Positions 16,733 through 25,362 of a stretch of DNA of 64,000 nt are shown here, one piece after another. How positions within the stretch are numbered: position 1 is the first letter of the stretch; every line of letters starts with the position of its first letter. Under the pieces are notes generated by a model, which saw nothing but the letters and a program-made list of their open reading frames with translations, did no database searches and had not been told where the DNA came from. Origin of the DNA: Armatimonadota bacterium. GTDB taxonomy: Bacteria; Sysuimicrobiota; Sysuimicrobiia; Sysuimicrobiales; Humicultoraceae. A program made the translations under genes and the position numbers. Where the stretch lies: assembly GCA_031081715.1 (NCBI GenBank), contig JAVHMA010000018.1, forward strand, positions 1 through 64,000. Reading direction: 5' to 3'.

Positions 16733-17765
16733 GGTCCGCGTGAGCGTCGTCGGGGCGTCCGGGTACGGTGGCGGCGAGCTGGTGCGCCTGCTCGCCGCGC
16801 ACCCTGACTGCACGCTCGTCCACCTGACCGCGGAGACGCGCAAGGGCGAGCCCTACGGCGAGGTTTTCCCGAACCTGCGCGGCATCGTCCCCCACGCCAC
16901 GGAGGAGGCCGACCCGGCGGCGATCGCCGCGGACTCGGACGTGGTGTTCTTCGCGCTGCCCAACGGCGTGCCGATGACGATGGCGCCCGCGCTGGGCCCG
17001 CGCGTGAAGATCGTCGACCTGGGAGCCGACTTCCGCTTCCGCGACCCAGCGACCTACGCGGCCTGGTACCGCGCCGAGCACGCCGCCCCGGGGCTGCTCG
17101 CCGAGGCGGTCTACGGGCAGCCCGAGCTCCACCGCGAGGCGATCCGCGCCGCGCGCATCGTCGGCAATCCGGGCTGCTATCCCACGGCGGCGCTGATCGC
17201 GGCGGCGCCGTTCGTCCGCACTGGCGTCGTTGAGCGCGACGGCATCGTGGTGGACGCGAAGTCGGGCGTCTCCGGGGCGGGCCGCGGCGTCTCCGCGGGC
17301 ACGCACTTCTCCGAGGTGAACGAGAACGTCAGGCCCTACAATGTGGCCGCGCACCGCCACGCGCCTGAGATCGAGCAGGAGCTCGCCGCGCTGGCCGGGG
17401 CGCCGGTGACGGTGACCTTCGTCCCGCATCTGATCCCGATGACGCGCGGCATTCTGACCACGGTCTACATGCGGCTCGCCCACGGGCTGACCGCGGCCGA
17501 GGCCGAGGGGGTGCTCCGAGAGGCGTACGCACAGGAGCCGTTCGTGCGCGTGCTGGCCGGCGGTCTGCCGCAGACGAAGGCGACCTTCGGCTCGAACTAC
17601 TGCGACGTCGCGGTGCGCGTGGACGCGCGCGCGCGTCTGCTGATCGCGATGGCGGCGATCGACAACCTGGTGAAGGGCGCCTCGGGTCAGGCGATCCAGA
17701 ACATGAACCTGATGTGCGGGTTGCCCGAGCGCTGCGGGCTTGAGGGCGCGCCGCTCTATCCCTAG
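16731..17765 (+). CDS. argC: N-acetyl-gamma-glutamyl-phosphate reductase
   Basis: 344 residues. Begins MVRVSVVGASGYGGGELVRLL, the nucleotide-binding start of ArgC; catalytic cysteine Cys149 in VGNPGCYPTAA. Third step of ornithine synthesis: NADPH-dependent reduction of acetylglutamyl phosphate. The ATG at 16731 is preferred over the in-frame ATG at 16716, because the latter lies inside the -10 element and adds MYDYS, which is not typical of the family. Confidence 0.95.
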   Translation: MVRVSVVGASGYGGGELVRLLAAHPDCTLVHLTAETRKGEPYGEVFPNLRGIVPHATEEADPAAIAADSDVVFFALPNGVPMTMAPALGPRVKIVDLGADFRFRDPATYAAWYRAEHAAPGLLAEAVYGQPELHREAIRAARIVGNPGCYPTAALIAAAPFVRTGVVERDGIVVDAKSGVSGAGRGVSAGTHFSEVNENVRPYNVAAHRHAPEIEQELAALAGAPVTVTFVPHLIPMTRGILTTVYMRLAHGLTAAEAEGVLREAYAQEPFVRVLAGGLPQTKATFGSNYCDVAVRVDARARLLIAMAAIDNLVKGASGQAIQNMNLMCGLPERCGLEGAPLYP

Positions 17766-17781
17766 CGTGGAGGTGGCAGGC

Positions 17782-19002
17782 ATGGCCGTCGCGTCGAGTC
17801 GGGTGACGCCGATCGACGGCGGGGTGACCAGTCCCCGGGGATTTCGTGCCGCGGGCATCCACTGCGGCATCAAGTCGCAAGCCCCCGACCTGGCGCTGGT
17901 GGTCGCCGATCGACCGGCCGCGGCGGCGGGCATGTTCACCCAGATCGCGACGCGCGCCGCGCCGGTGGTGCTCAACGAGGCGAAGCTGCGCGCCGCAGGT
18001 CGGGCGCAGGCCGTCGTCATCAACAGCGGTAACGCGAACGCCTGCGTGGGCGCGCGTGGGTACGACGACGCGCGCGCGATGACCGCGGCGGTGGCCGTGG
18101 CGCTGGGGATCGACGAGGCGCTCGTGCTCGGCGCCAGCACCGGGGTCATCGGCCGACCGCTCCCGGTGGACCGCATCGTCGCCGCGGTGCCGGCGCTGGT
18201 CGCGGCACTCGGGTCCGACAGCGCGGCGGCCGCGCGCGCGATCATGACCACCGACGCGTTCCCCAAGACCGCGGCGGCGCGGGTAGATGTGGGTGACGGC
18301 ACCATCACGATCGGCGGCATGGCCAAAGGTGCCGGAATGATCCACCCGGACATGGCCACCATGATCGCGGTCATCGCCACCGACGCGGCGCTCGACCCGG
18401 CGGTCCTGCGGGCCGCGCTGCGCGGCGCCGTCGACCGCACGTTCAACTGCATCAGCGTGGACGGCGACACGAGCACGAGCGACAGCGTCTTCGTCCTCGC
18501 CAGCGGCGCGGCAGGCCTGGTCCCGATCGCGCCTGACGGAGAGCGTTACCAGGCGTTCCTGGCCGGACTCACCGACGTGGCGGCGCGGCTGGCGACGCTG
18601 ATCGTCCGCGACGGCGAGGGTGCCACGCGGGTGGTGGAGGTGCGCGTGACCGGTGCGCGGTCTGACGCCGATGCGCGCCTGGCGGCCCGGACCATCATGA
18701 CCTCGCTGTTGGTCAAGACGATGTTCCACGGCGCCGAGCTCAACTGGGGCCGGCTCGTCGCGGCGGCCGGGCGCAGCGGCGCGGCGGTGGACCCGGACCG
18801 GATCGCGGTGGCGATCGGCGAGCACTGGGTGGTGGAGGGTGGCGTGGGCCGGCCCGAGCGCTACCCGCTTGCCGAGCCCCTGCTCCGCGCGCCGGAGGTG
18901 CGCGTGACCGTCGATCTGGGCCTGGGCGAGGGGCGGTATACCGGCTGGACCAGCGACCTCGGCGAGGCGTACGTCCGGATCAACAGCGGGTACCTGACGT
19001 GA
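17782..19002 (+). CDS. argJ: bifunctional ornithine acetyltransferase / N-acetylglutamate synthase
   Basis: 406 residues. Ntn-type enzyme that cuts itself before Thr193 in the motif KGAGMIHPDMATM. It moves the acetyl group from acetylornithine to glutamate, so the pathway is the cyclic version. INSGNANACVG and LVKTMFHGAELNWGR are further conserved blocks. The ATG at 17782 has GGAGG eight bases upstream. Whether it can also use acetyl-CoA (true bifunctionality) cannot be read from sequence. The stop overlaps argB (GTGA). Confidence 0.94.
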   Translation: MAVASSRVTPIDGGVTSPRGFRAAGIHCGIKSQAPDLALVVADRPAAAAGMFTQIATRAAPVVLNEAKLRAAGRAQAVVINSGNANACVGARGYDDARAMTAAVAVALGIDEALVLGASTGVIGRPLPVDRIVAAVPALVAALGSDSAAAARAIMTTDAFPKTAAARVDVGDGTITIGGMAKGAGMIHPDMATMIAVIATDAALDPAVLRAALRGAVDRTFNCISVDGDTSTSDSVFVLASGAAGLVPIAPDGERYQAFLAGLTDVAARLATLIVRDGEGATRVVEVRVTGARSDADARLAARTIMTSLLVKTMFHGAELNWGRLVAAAGRSGAAVDPDRIAVAIGEHWVVEGGVGRPERYPLAEPLLRAPEVRVTVDLGLGEGRYTGWTSDLGEAYVRINSGYLT

Positions 19003-19916
19003 GCCCGCGCGCGGCGTCCCGAGGCCGCAGGACTCCGGTGCCGGCGCCCGCGGTCGCACGACCGGACTCGGCGACCGAGGCGCGCCTGATCGCCGCGGGG
19101 GTCCGGTACGCCGCGGCCTGGCGGGGCAAGACCGTGGTGGTGAAGTACGGGGGGAGCGTGCTCGAAGCCGGCGCCGCGGGTACCGTGGTCGAGGACCTGG
19201 TGCTGCTCAAACGCGCCGGCGTGGATCCGGTGCTCGTCCACGGCGGCGGGCCGGAGATCACCCGGATGCTCGAGCGGGTGGGCAAGGAGAGCCACTTCCT
19301 GGGCGGCCTGCGGGTCACCGACGCGGAGACGATGGAGATCGTCGAGATGGTGCTCGCGGGCCGCGCCAACAAGGCGCTGGTCACGATGATCGGCGTCGCG
19401 GGCGGGAGCGCCGTGGGCCTCTCGGGGAAGGATGCGGGGCTGCTGCAGGCCCGGCGGCTGCGCGAGCCCGCCGAGTTGGGGCTGGTGGGCGAGGTCGTCG
19501 AGGTGCGGCCGCAGATCGTGCAGACGGTGAGCGCCACCGGGCACGTGCCGGTGATCGCGTCGGTGGGCGTCGGCGAGGGCGGCGAGAGCCTCAACCTGAA
19601 CGCCGACCACGCGGCGGGCGCGCTGGCCGCGGCGCTGGGCGCGAGCAAGCTGATCATCCTGACCGACGTACCGGGCGTGATGCAGGTCGCCGACGGCGCG
19701 CCGCGCCTGCTCTCGAGCCTGACGGCCGCCGAGGCGCGGCGGCTCGTCGCCGACGGCGTGGTCTCGCGCGGGATGATCCCGAAGGTCGAGGCCTGCCTGG
19801 ACGCGATCGACCGCGGCGTGCCCAGCGCCCACATCATCGGTACGGACGCGCCGCACGCGCTGCTGGTGGAGCTGTTCACCGAAGAAGGCATCGGCACGAT
19901 GATCACCCCGGGCTAG
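18999..19916 (+). CDS. argB: acetylglutamate kinase
   Basis: 305 residues. Amino-acid-kinase fold with VVKYGGSVLE (phosphate loop), LVHGGGPEITRML and SLNLNADHAAGALA. Second step of ornithine synthesis. The N-terminus carries about 20 extra Arg/Pro/Ala-rich residues before the fold begins. Some arginine-inhibited ArgB enzymes have an N-terminal helix; this stretch could be that, though its composition does not clearly show a helix. Confidence 0.95.
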   Translation: MSPRAASRGRRTPVPAPAVARPDSATEARLIAAGVRYAAAWRGKTVVVKYGGSVLEAGAAGTVVEDLVLLKRAGVDPVLVHGGGPEITRMLERVGKESHFLGGLRVTDAETMEIVEMVLAGRANKALVTMIGVAGGSAVGLSGKDAGLLQARRLREPAELGLVGEVVEVRPQIVQTVSATGHVPVIASVGVGEGGESLNLNADHAAGALAAALGASKLIILTDVPGVMQVADGAPRLLSSLTAAEARRLVADGVVSRGMIPKVEACLDAIDRGVPSAHIIGTDAPHALLVELFTEEGIGTMITPG

Positions 19917-19929
19917 GGAGGGGACGCGC

Positions 19930-21135
19930 ATGACCACCGACGACGTCATCGCCACGGCCGACCGGTACCTGATGCCCACCTACCGCCGGGCGCCCGTCGC
20001 GTTCTCCCACGGCCAGGGCGTCTGGCTCTACGACCTGGAGGGGAAGCGCTACCTGGACTTCATCGCCGGGATCGCGGTGAGCGCGCTTGGCCACGCGCAT
20101 CCCGCGCTGGTCGCCGCGATCCAGCGGCAGGCCGCGCGTCTCCTGCACACCTCCAACCTGTTCCACATCGCCGAGCAGGCCGAACTGGCGCGCGTGCTCT
20201 GCGAGGCCTCAGGCTTCGATCGGGCGTTCTTCTGTAACAGCGGCGCCGAGGCCGTCGAGGCGGCCATCAAGCTGGCGCGCCGCTGGGGGCGCCGCGGCGA
20301 GCGGCCACGGTATGAGATCATCGTCGCCCAGCAGTCTTTCCACGGCCGGACGATGGGCGCGCTGTCCGCGACGATGCAGGCCAAATACCAGGACGCGTTC
20401 GCGCCGCTGGTGCCCGGGTTCGTGGCCGTGCCGTACAACGACATGGACGCCGTCCCCGGGGCGACGACCGACCGCACGGTTGCGATCATGCTGGAGCCCG
20501 TGCAGGGCGAGGGCGGGGTGGTTCCGGCGCAGGCCGACTACCTCCGCAGCGTGCGCGAGTGGTGCGACGCGCGTGACCTGCTGTTGATCTTCGACGAGGT
20601 GCAGACCGGGATCGGCCGGACCGGCCGGCTCTTCGCCTTCGAGCACTACGGCATCCGCCCCGACGTGATGACCGTGGCCAAGGGCCTGGGCGGCGGGGTG
20701 CCGATCGGCGCGGTGCTCGCGACCGAGCGGGCCATGGCCCTGGTGCCGGGTGACCACGGCAGCACGTTCGGCGGCAACCCGCTGGCCGCCGCCGCGGCCC
20801 TGGCGGTCCTGGCGACTGTGGCCGAGCAGCGCCTGTCGGAACACGCGGCGGCGATGGGTCAGCGGCTGGTGGAAGGGCTGCGGCGGCTCGTGGACCGTGG
20901 CCTCGCCCGGGGCGTGCGCGGCCTGGGGCTGCTGATCGCGCTCGAGGTGAGCGGCGAGGCCGCGGCGGTCGTGGATCAGTGCCGCGAGGCCGGCCTACTC
21001 GTGAACGCCGTCGGCCCGGCCGCGATCCGCCTGGCACCGCCGCTGGTCGTCCAGCCCGCCGAGATCGACGAGGCGGTCGCGATCCTCGAGCGTGTGCTAC
21101 CATCCGTGCAGGTTCCCGCGGCGCCGGCCCGCTAG
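19930..21135 (+). CDS. argD: acetylornithine aminotransferase
   Basis: 401 residues, class III PLP aminotransferase. PLP lysine Lys251 in VAKGLGGGVPIGAV; FCNSGAEAVEAAIKLAR and LIFDEVQTGIGRTG are typical. Transfers the amino group from glutamate to acetylglutamate semialdehyde; family members often also act in lysine synthesis. AGGGAGG lies just before the ATG. Confidence 0.94.
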   Translation: MTTDDVIATADRYLMPTYRRAPVAFSHGQGVWLYDLEGKRYLDFIAGIAVSALGHAHPALVAAIQRQAARLLHTSNLFHIAEQAELARVLCEASGFDRAFFCNSGAEAVEAAIKLARRWGRRGERPRYEIIVAQQSFHGRTMGALSATMQAKYQDAFAPLVPGFVAVPYNDMDAVPGATTDRTVAIMLEPVQGEGGVVPAQADYLRSVREWCDARDLLLIFDEVQTGIGRTGRLFAFEHYGIRPDVMTVAKGLGGGVPIGAVLATERAMALVPGDHGSTFGGNPLAAAAALAVLATVAEQRLSEHAAAMGQRLVEGLRRLVDRGLARGVRGLGLLIALEVSGEAAAVVDQCREAGLLVNAVGPAAIRLAPPLVVQPAEIDEAVAILERVLPSVQVPAAPAR

Positions 21136-21159
21136 CCGCCGGGGGAGAGGAGCGAAGCC

Positions 21160-22389
21160 ATGACCGTCCACAAGATCGCGCTCGCGTACTCCGGAGGCCT
21201 GGACACCTCCGTCGCGATTCCCTGGCTGCGGGAGACCTACGGCGCCCAGGTCGTCGCCGTCATCGTGGACATCGGCCAGGGCGAGGATCTGGCCGCGGTG
21301 CGCGACAAGGCACTGGCGAGCGGCGCGGTCGCCGCGCATGTCGTGGACGTGCGGCGGACCTTCGTGACCGACTATCTGGTCCCCATGGTGCAGGCCGGCG
21401 CGGTCTACGAGGGGCGGTACATGCTGGGCACCGCGATCGCGCGACCGCTGATCGCCAAAACCCAGGTGGAGGTCGCTCTGGCCGAGGGCGCCGACGCCCT
21501 GGCGCACGGGTGCACCGGCAAGGGCAACGACCAGGTGCGGTTCGAGCTCGCCTACCAGGCGCTGGCGCCGCAGCTGGCGGTGATCGCGCCGTGGCGCCAG
21601 TGGCACATCCGGTCGCGCGAGCAGGCGATCGAGTACGCGGAGCGCCACGGCGTGCCGGTGACGGCGACCCGGGCGCGGCCCTACAGCGTGGACCGTAACC
21701 TGTGGCACTGCAGCAGCGAGGCGGGCATCCTGGAGGACATTTGGGCCGAACCGCCGGACGACCTCTACCAGTACACCGACGACCCGCGCACCGCGCCAGA
21801 CGACCCCGAGTACGTGGAGATCGAGTTCGAGGAGGGCCGGCCGGTCGCGCTCGACGGCGCGCGGCTGGACCCGCTGGCCCTGATGGAGCGGCTCAACGCC
21901 GCCGGCCGCCGCCACGGCGTCGGCCGCATCGACATGGTCGAGAACCGGCTCGTGGGGATGAAGACGCGCGGGGTCTACGAGACGCCGGGCGGCACGATCC
22001 TCCATGTGGCCCACCGCGACCTCGAGGCGATCACCGTGGAGCGCGACTGCCAGCACTACAAGCTCCAGATCGGCCCGCGCTACGCCGAGCTGGTCTACTA
22101 CGGCCAGTGGTTCTCCCCGCTGCGGCAGGCGTTCGACGCGTTCGTCGCGTCCACGCAGCGCACGGTCACCGGATCGGTGCGCGTGAAGCTGTTCAAGGGC
22201 TCGGCCATGGCCGTCGGCCGGCGCTCGCCGCAGTCGCTGTACGATATGCACCTGGCGACGTTCGGCGAGGACGCGGTCTATGACCAGCGCGACGCGGGCG
22301 GCTTCATCGCGTTGTGGGGGTTGCCGACCCGCGTCTTCGCCCAGGCGAACCCGCGGTTGATCCGCTCGCTCCGTGAGCCCGTCCGCTAG
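21160..22389 (+). CDS. argG: argininosuccinate synthase
   Basis: 409 residues. ATP-pyrophosphatase loop LAYSGGLDTS near the N-terminus, ACTGKGNDQVRFE-like block (HGCTGKGNDQVRFEL) and YAELVYYGQWFSPLR. Joins citrulline and aspartate. GGGGGAGAGGAG precedes the ATG. The end overlaps argH by 17 bases. Confidence 0.96.
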   Translation: MTVHKIALAYSGGLDTSVAIPWLRETYGAQVVAVIVDIGQGEDLAAVRDKALASGAVAAHVVDVRRTFVTDYLVPMVQAGAVYEGRYMLGTAIARPLIAKTQVEVALAEGADALAHGCTGKGNDQVRFELAYQALAPQLAVIAPWRQWHIRSREQAIEYAERHGVPVTATRARPYSVDRNLWHCSSEAGILEDIWAEPPDDLYQYTDDPRTAPDDPEYVEIEFEEGRPVALDGARLDPLALMERLNAAGRRHGVGRIDMVENRLVGMKTRGVYETPGGTILHVAHRDLEAITVERDCQHYKLQIGPRYAELVYYGQWFSPLRQAFDAFVASTQRTVTGSVRVKLFKGSAMAVGRRSPQSLYDMHLATFGEDAVYDQRDAGGFIALWGLPTRVFAQANPRLIRSLREPVR

Positions 22390-23860
22390 ACCCGCGCCCT
22401 ACCGCATGTGGGGCGGCCGGTTCGGCGAGGAGCCGGACCCCGCGGTGACGCCGCTGCTCTCGGCGCTGGAGGTGGACGCGCACCTGCTGCGCTGGGACCT
22501 GCTCGGCAGCCTGGCGCACCTCACCTCCCTGGCCGAAGCAGGGGTCGTACCGGCCGAGGCGGCGCAGGCACTCGGCCGCGGCCTGCGCGAGATGCTCGCC
22601 GAGACCGACGCGGGTCGGCTTGAGGCGGCCGGCGACTACGAGGACGTGCACTCGTTCATCGAGGCGACGCTGGCTGCGAGGGTGGGCGTCCCCGCAGGCT
22701 GGCTCCACACCGGTCGTAGCCGCAACGACCAGGTCGTCACCGCCTTCCGGCTCGACCTCAAGGACCGCATCCGCCGGCTGGTGTCCGCGGTTGCCGATCT
22801 GCAGGAGGCGGTTCTGGCACAGGCCGAGCGCGCGGGCGAGCTGCTGGCGCCCGGCTACACGCACCTGCAGCGCGCGCAGCCGGTGCTCCTGGCCCACGCC
22901 TGGCTCGTGCACTGCTGGACGCTGGGGCGCGACACGGCCAGGCTGCGCGACGCCTACCGCCGGGTGGACGTCTCTCCGCTGGGCTCCGGCGCCATCGCCG
23001 GCACGGCCTTTCCCGTGGATCGGCGACGCCAGGCGAGCCTGCTCGGGTTCGCACAGATCAGCTCGAACAGCATCGACGCGACCGGCGACCGCGACTTCGT
23101 TTTCGAGGCGGTGGCCGCGGTGGTCGGCCTGCTCCTGCACCTCTCGCGCTGGGCGGAGGAGCTCCTGCTCTGGAGCAGCCAGGAGTTCGGCTTCGTCCGC
23201 CTCCCGGACGCGGTGCTCACGGGCAGCAGCCTGATGCCGCAGAAGCGCAACCCGGACCTGCTCGAACTGGTCCGCGCCCAGGCGGGCGTGGGGCTGGGCG
23301 CACTGGTCGGGTTAGGGGCCGTCCTCAAAGGCGTGCCCTACGGCTACCACCGTGACCTTCAGGAGGACAAGGCCCCGGCGGTCACCGCCTTCCAGTCAGC
23401 GGCCATGGCGGTGGCTGCCATGACCGTCGTCGCCAGGCGGCTGGAGGTGCGGGCCGACCGGCTGGCCGCAGCGCTTCGGGGCGGGTTCCTCACAGCGACC
23501 GAGGTCGCCGACTACCTGGTGCGGCGCGGCGTGGCGTTCCGCGAGGCCCACGAGCTCGCAGGCCGCGTGGTGCGCGCGGCCGAGGCTGCGGACTGCGAGC
23601 TGTGGGAGTTGCCGCTGGAGGCCTACCGCGCCGTCTCCCCGCGGTTCGAGGCCGACGTGCTCCAGGCGGTGACCCCGCGCGGCGCGGTGGACGCCCGGGA
23701 CACCCCGGGCGGGACCGCGCCCGGCCGCGTCGCCGAGGCGACTGCCGAGGCGCGCGCGACCGTGACCGTGGAGCGAGCCTGGGTCGAGCAGGCGGCCGCC
23801 GCGCAGGCCGAGGCAGAACGGCGCCTGCTCGAGGCGGCGCCTGGGGCGAAGCCCGCGTGA
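22373..23860 (+). CDS. argH: argininosuccinate lyase
   Basis: 495 residues, somewhat longer than the usual ~460, with an Ala/Glu-rich C-terminal tail (AWVEQAAAAQAEAERRLLEA) that looks like an added helix. Signature GSSLMPQKRNPD with the catalytic serine loop (Ser285/286), plus HTGRSRNDQV. Final step to arginine and fumarate. The GTG start lies within argG; the stop overlaps argR (GTGA). Confidence 0.95.
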   Translation: MSPSARPAPYRMWGGRFGEEPDPAVTPLLSALEVDAHLLRWDLLGSLAHLTSLAEAGVVPAEAAQALGRGLREMLAETDAGRLEAAGDYEDVHSFIEATLAARVGVPAGWLHTGRSRNDQVVTAFRLDLKDRIRRLVSAVADLQEAVLAQAERAGELLAPGYTHLQRAQPVLLAHAWLVHCWTLGRDTARLRDAYRRVDVSPLGSGAIAGTAFPVDRRRQASLLGFAQISSNSIDATGDRDFVFEAVAAVVGLLLHLSRWAEELLLWSSQEFGFVRLPDAVLTGSSLMPQKRNPDLLELVRAQAGVGLGALVGLGAVLKGVPYGYHRDLQEDKAPAVTAFQSAAMAVAAMTVVARRLEVRADRLAAALRGGFLTATEVADYLVRRGVAFREAHELAGRVVRAAEAADCELWELPLEAYRAVSPRFEADVLQAVTPRGAVDARDTPGGTAPGRVAEATAEARATVTVERAWVEQAAAAQAEAERRLLEAAPGAKPA

Positions 23861-24315
23861 GGGAGCGCGACCGGCGCATCCTCGAGATCATCGCCCGCCG
23901 GCCGGTCACCACCCAGGCGGAGCTGGTGGCGGCGCTGCGCGCCGCCGGAATCGCCGTCACCCAGGCCACCGTGTCGCGCGACATCCGCCGCCTGGGCCTG
24001 GTTAAGGTGCCCGCTGGTACCGGTCCCGCCCGCTACCAGGCGCCCCCGGCCTCGGTGCGACCCCCAGCCGCCGAGCTGGACGCGCGGCTGCGGCGCGCCT
24101 TTGGCGACTACGTGGCCGCCATCGAGGAGGGCAGCGGGCTCATCCTCGTCAAGACCAGCACGGGTAGCGCCGGCACCGTGGCCGAGGCGATCGATGAGGC
24201 CGACTGGCCTGATGTCGCCGGGACCGTGGCCGGGGACAACACCATCATCGTCGTGCCGCGCCGCGCCGGCGTGCGCCGCCAGGTGCTGCGGCGACTGCGG
24301 GGGTACCTGGTCTGA
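23857..24315 (+). CDS. argR: arginine repressor ArgR
   Basis: 152 residues from the GTG in a GTGA overlap with argH. N-terminal winged helix with TQATVSRDIRRLGLVKVP, C-terminal hexamerisation and arginine-binding domain with GTVAGDNTIIVVPR. Binds ARG boxes when arginine is high. The likely target, two ARG boxes, lies at the head of this same operon, so the circuit is closed within the cluster. Confidence 0.95.
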   Translation: MRERDRRILEIIARRPVTTQAELVAALRAAGIAVTQATVSRDIRRLGLVKVPAGTGPARYQAPPASVRPPAAELDARLRRAFGDYVAAIEEGSGLILVKTSTGSAGTVAEAIDEADWPDVAGTVAGDNTIIVVPRRAGVRRQVLRRLRGYLV

Positions 24316-24328
24316 GGCGGCCTGGAGG

Positions 24329-24354
24329 AGGCCTTCGGGCTGCGCCGAAGGCCT
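24329..24354 (+). terminator. hairpin after argR, no T-run
   Basis: AGGCCTTCGG and CCGAAGGCCT form a 10-bp stem with a six-base loop, 14 bases after argR. There is no run of T, so it may be a weak terminator or a message-stabilising stem rather than a full stop; phoH starts 18 bases later. Confidence 0.45.
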
Positions 24355-24372
24355 AGTGTCCGGGAGGTCCGC

Positions 24373-25362
24373 TTGGCCGAGCCTGCGACGCGCGAAGCGA
24401 CCATCGTGCTCCCGTCCGGCCCGGACGCCGTCGGCGTCCTGGGGCAGCACGACGCCCTCCTCCGGCTGGTGGAGGCCGAGCTGGGCGCCCAGCTCACCGT
24501 ACGGGGCGAGACCCTGGTGATCCGCGGCACGCCTGTCCAGGTCCGGGCAGCGGTCAGGGTCTTCGACCGTTTGCTCGCGGAGGCCGCCGGCGGCCGGATG
24601 CCCGATCCGGCCGAGGTACGCCGGGTGCTGCGCGCGCGGGACGGCGAGCCAGAGGAACCCGCGCCCGGCGGTGACGTCATCCTGGTCACCGCGGCCGGCA
24701 AGCCCGTCAGTCCGCGCACAGCTGGCCAGCGCGCCTACGTGACCGCGATCGGGGGCCACGATCTGACCTTTGCCATCGGCCCGGCCGGCACGGGCAAGAC
24801 CTACCTGGCGGTGGCCATGGCAGCGGTGGCGCTGCGGGCGCGAGCGGTCCAGCGCCTGGTGCTCACGCGACCGGCGGTCGAGGCCGGCGAGAAGCTCGGC
24901 TTCCTCCCGGGCGACATCGCGGCCAAGGTCGACCCCTACCTGCGCCCCCTGTACGACGCGCTCTACGAGATGCTCGGTCCGGAGCGTGTCGCGCGCCTGA
25001 TGGAGCGTGGCGTCATCGAGGTGGTACCGCTCGCGTTCATGCGGGGCCGCACGCTGAACGACGCCTTCATCATCCTGGACGAGGCCCAGAACACGACGCG
25101 CGAGCAGATGAAGATGTTCCTGACCCGGATGGGGTTCGGGTCGAAGGCCGTGGTCACCGGGGACGTCACGCAGATCGACCTGCCGCGGGACCGGACGTCG
25201 GGCCTGGTGGAGGCGCGCGAGGTCTTCCGGGGTCTCGGGGGGATCGCGTTCGTTGCCCTCACAGAAAGCGACGTGGTCCGTCACGAGCTCGTCCAGACCA
25301 TCGTCCGGGCCTACGAGCGGTTCGAAGCCGGCCGCGACGACAGCCAGGGGGGCTCGCCGTGA
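24373..25362 (+). CDS. PhoH-like ATPase
   Basis: 329 residues from a TTG start with GGGAGG six bases upstream. Walker A GPAGTGKT (136-143) and Walker B FIILDEAQNTT are in the spacing of PhoH-type P-loop ATPases; an N-terminal ~115-residue region precedes them, as in PhoL/YbeZ-type members. The family is linked to RNA metabolism and ribosome maturation and is often next to ybeY, as here. The exact reaction is not established. Overlaps the next gene by four bases. Confidence 0.92.
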   Translation: MAEPATREATIVLPSGPDAVGVLGQHDALLRLVEAELGAQLTVRGETLVIRGTPVQVRAAVRVFDRLLAEAAGGRMPDPAEVRRVLRARDGEPEEPAPGGDVILVTAAGKPVSPRTAGQRAYVTAIGGHDLTFAIGPAGTGKTYLAVAMAAVALRARAVQRLVLTRPAVEAGEKLGFLPGDIAAKVDPYLRPLYDALYEMLGPERVARLMERGVIEVVPLAFMRGRTLNDAFIILDEAQNTTREQMKMFLTRMGFGSKAVVTGDVTQIDLPRDRTSGLVEAREVFRGLGGIAFVALTESDVVRHELVQTIVRAYERFEAGRDDSQGGSP

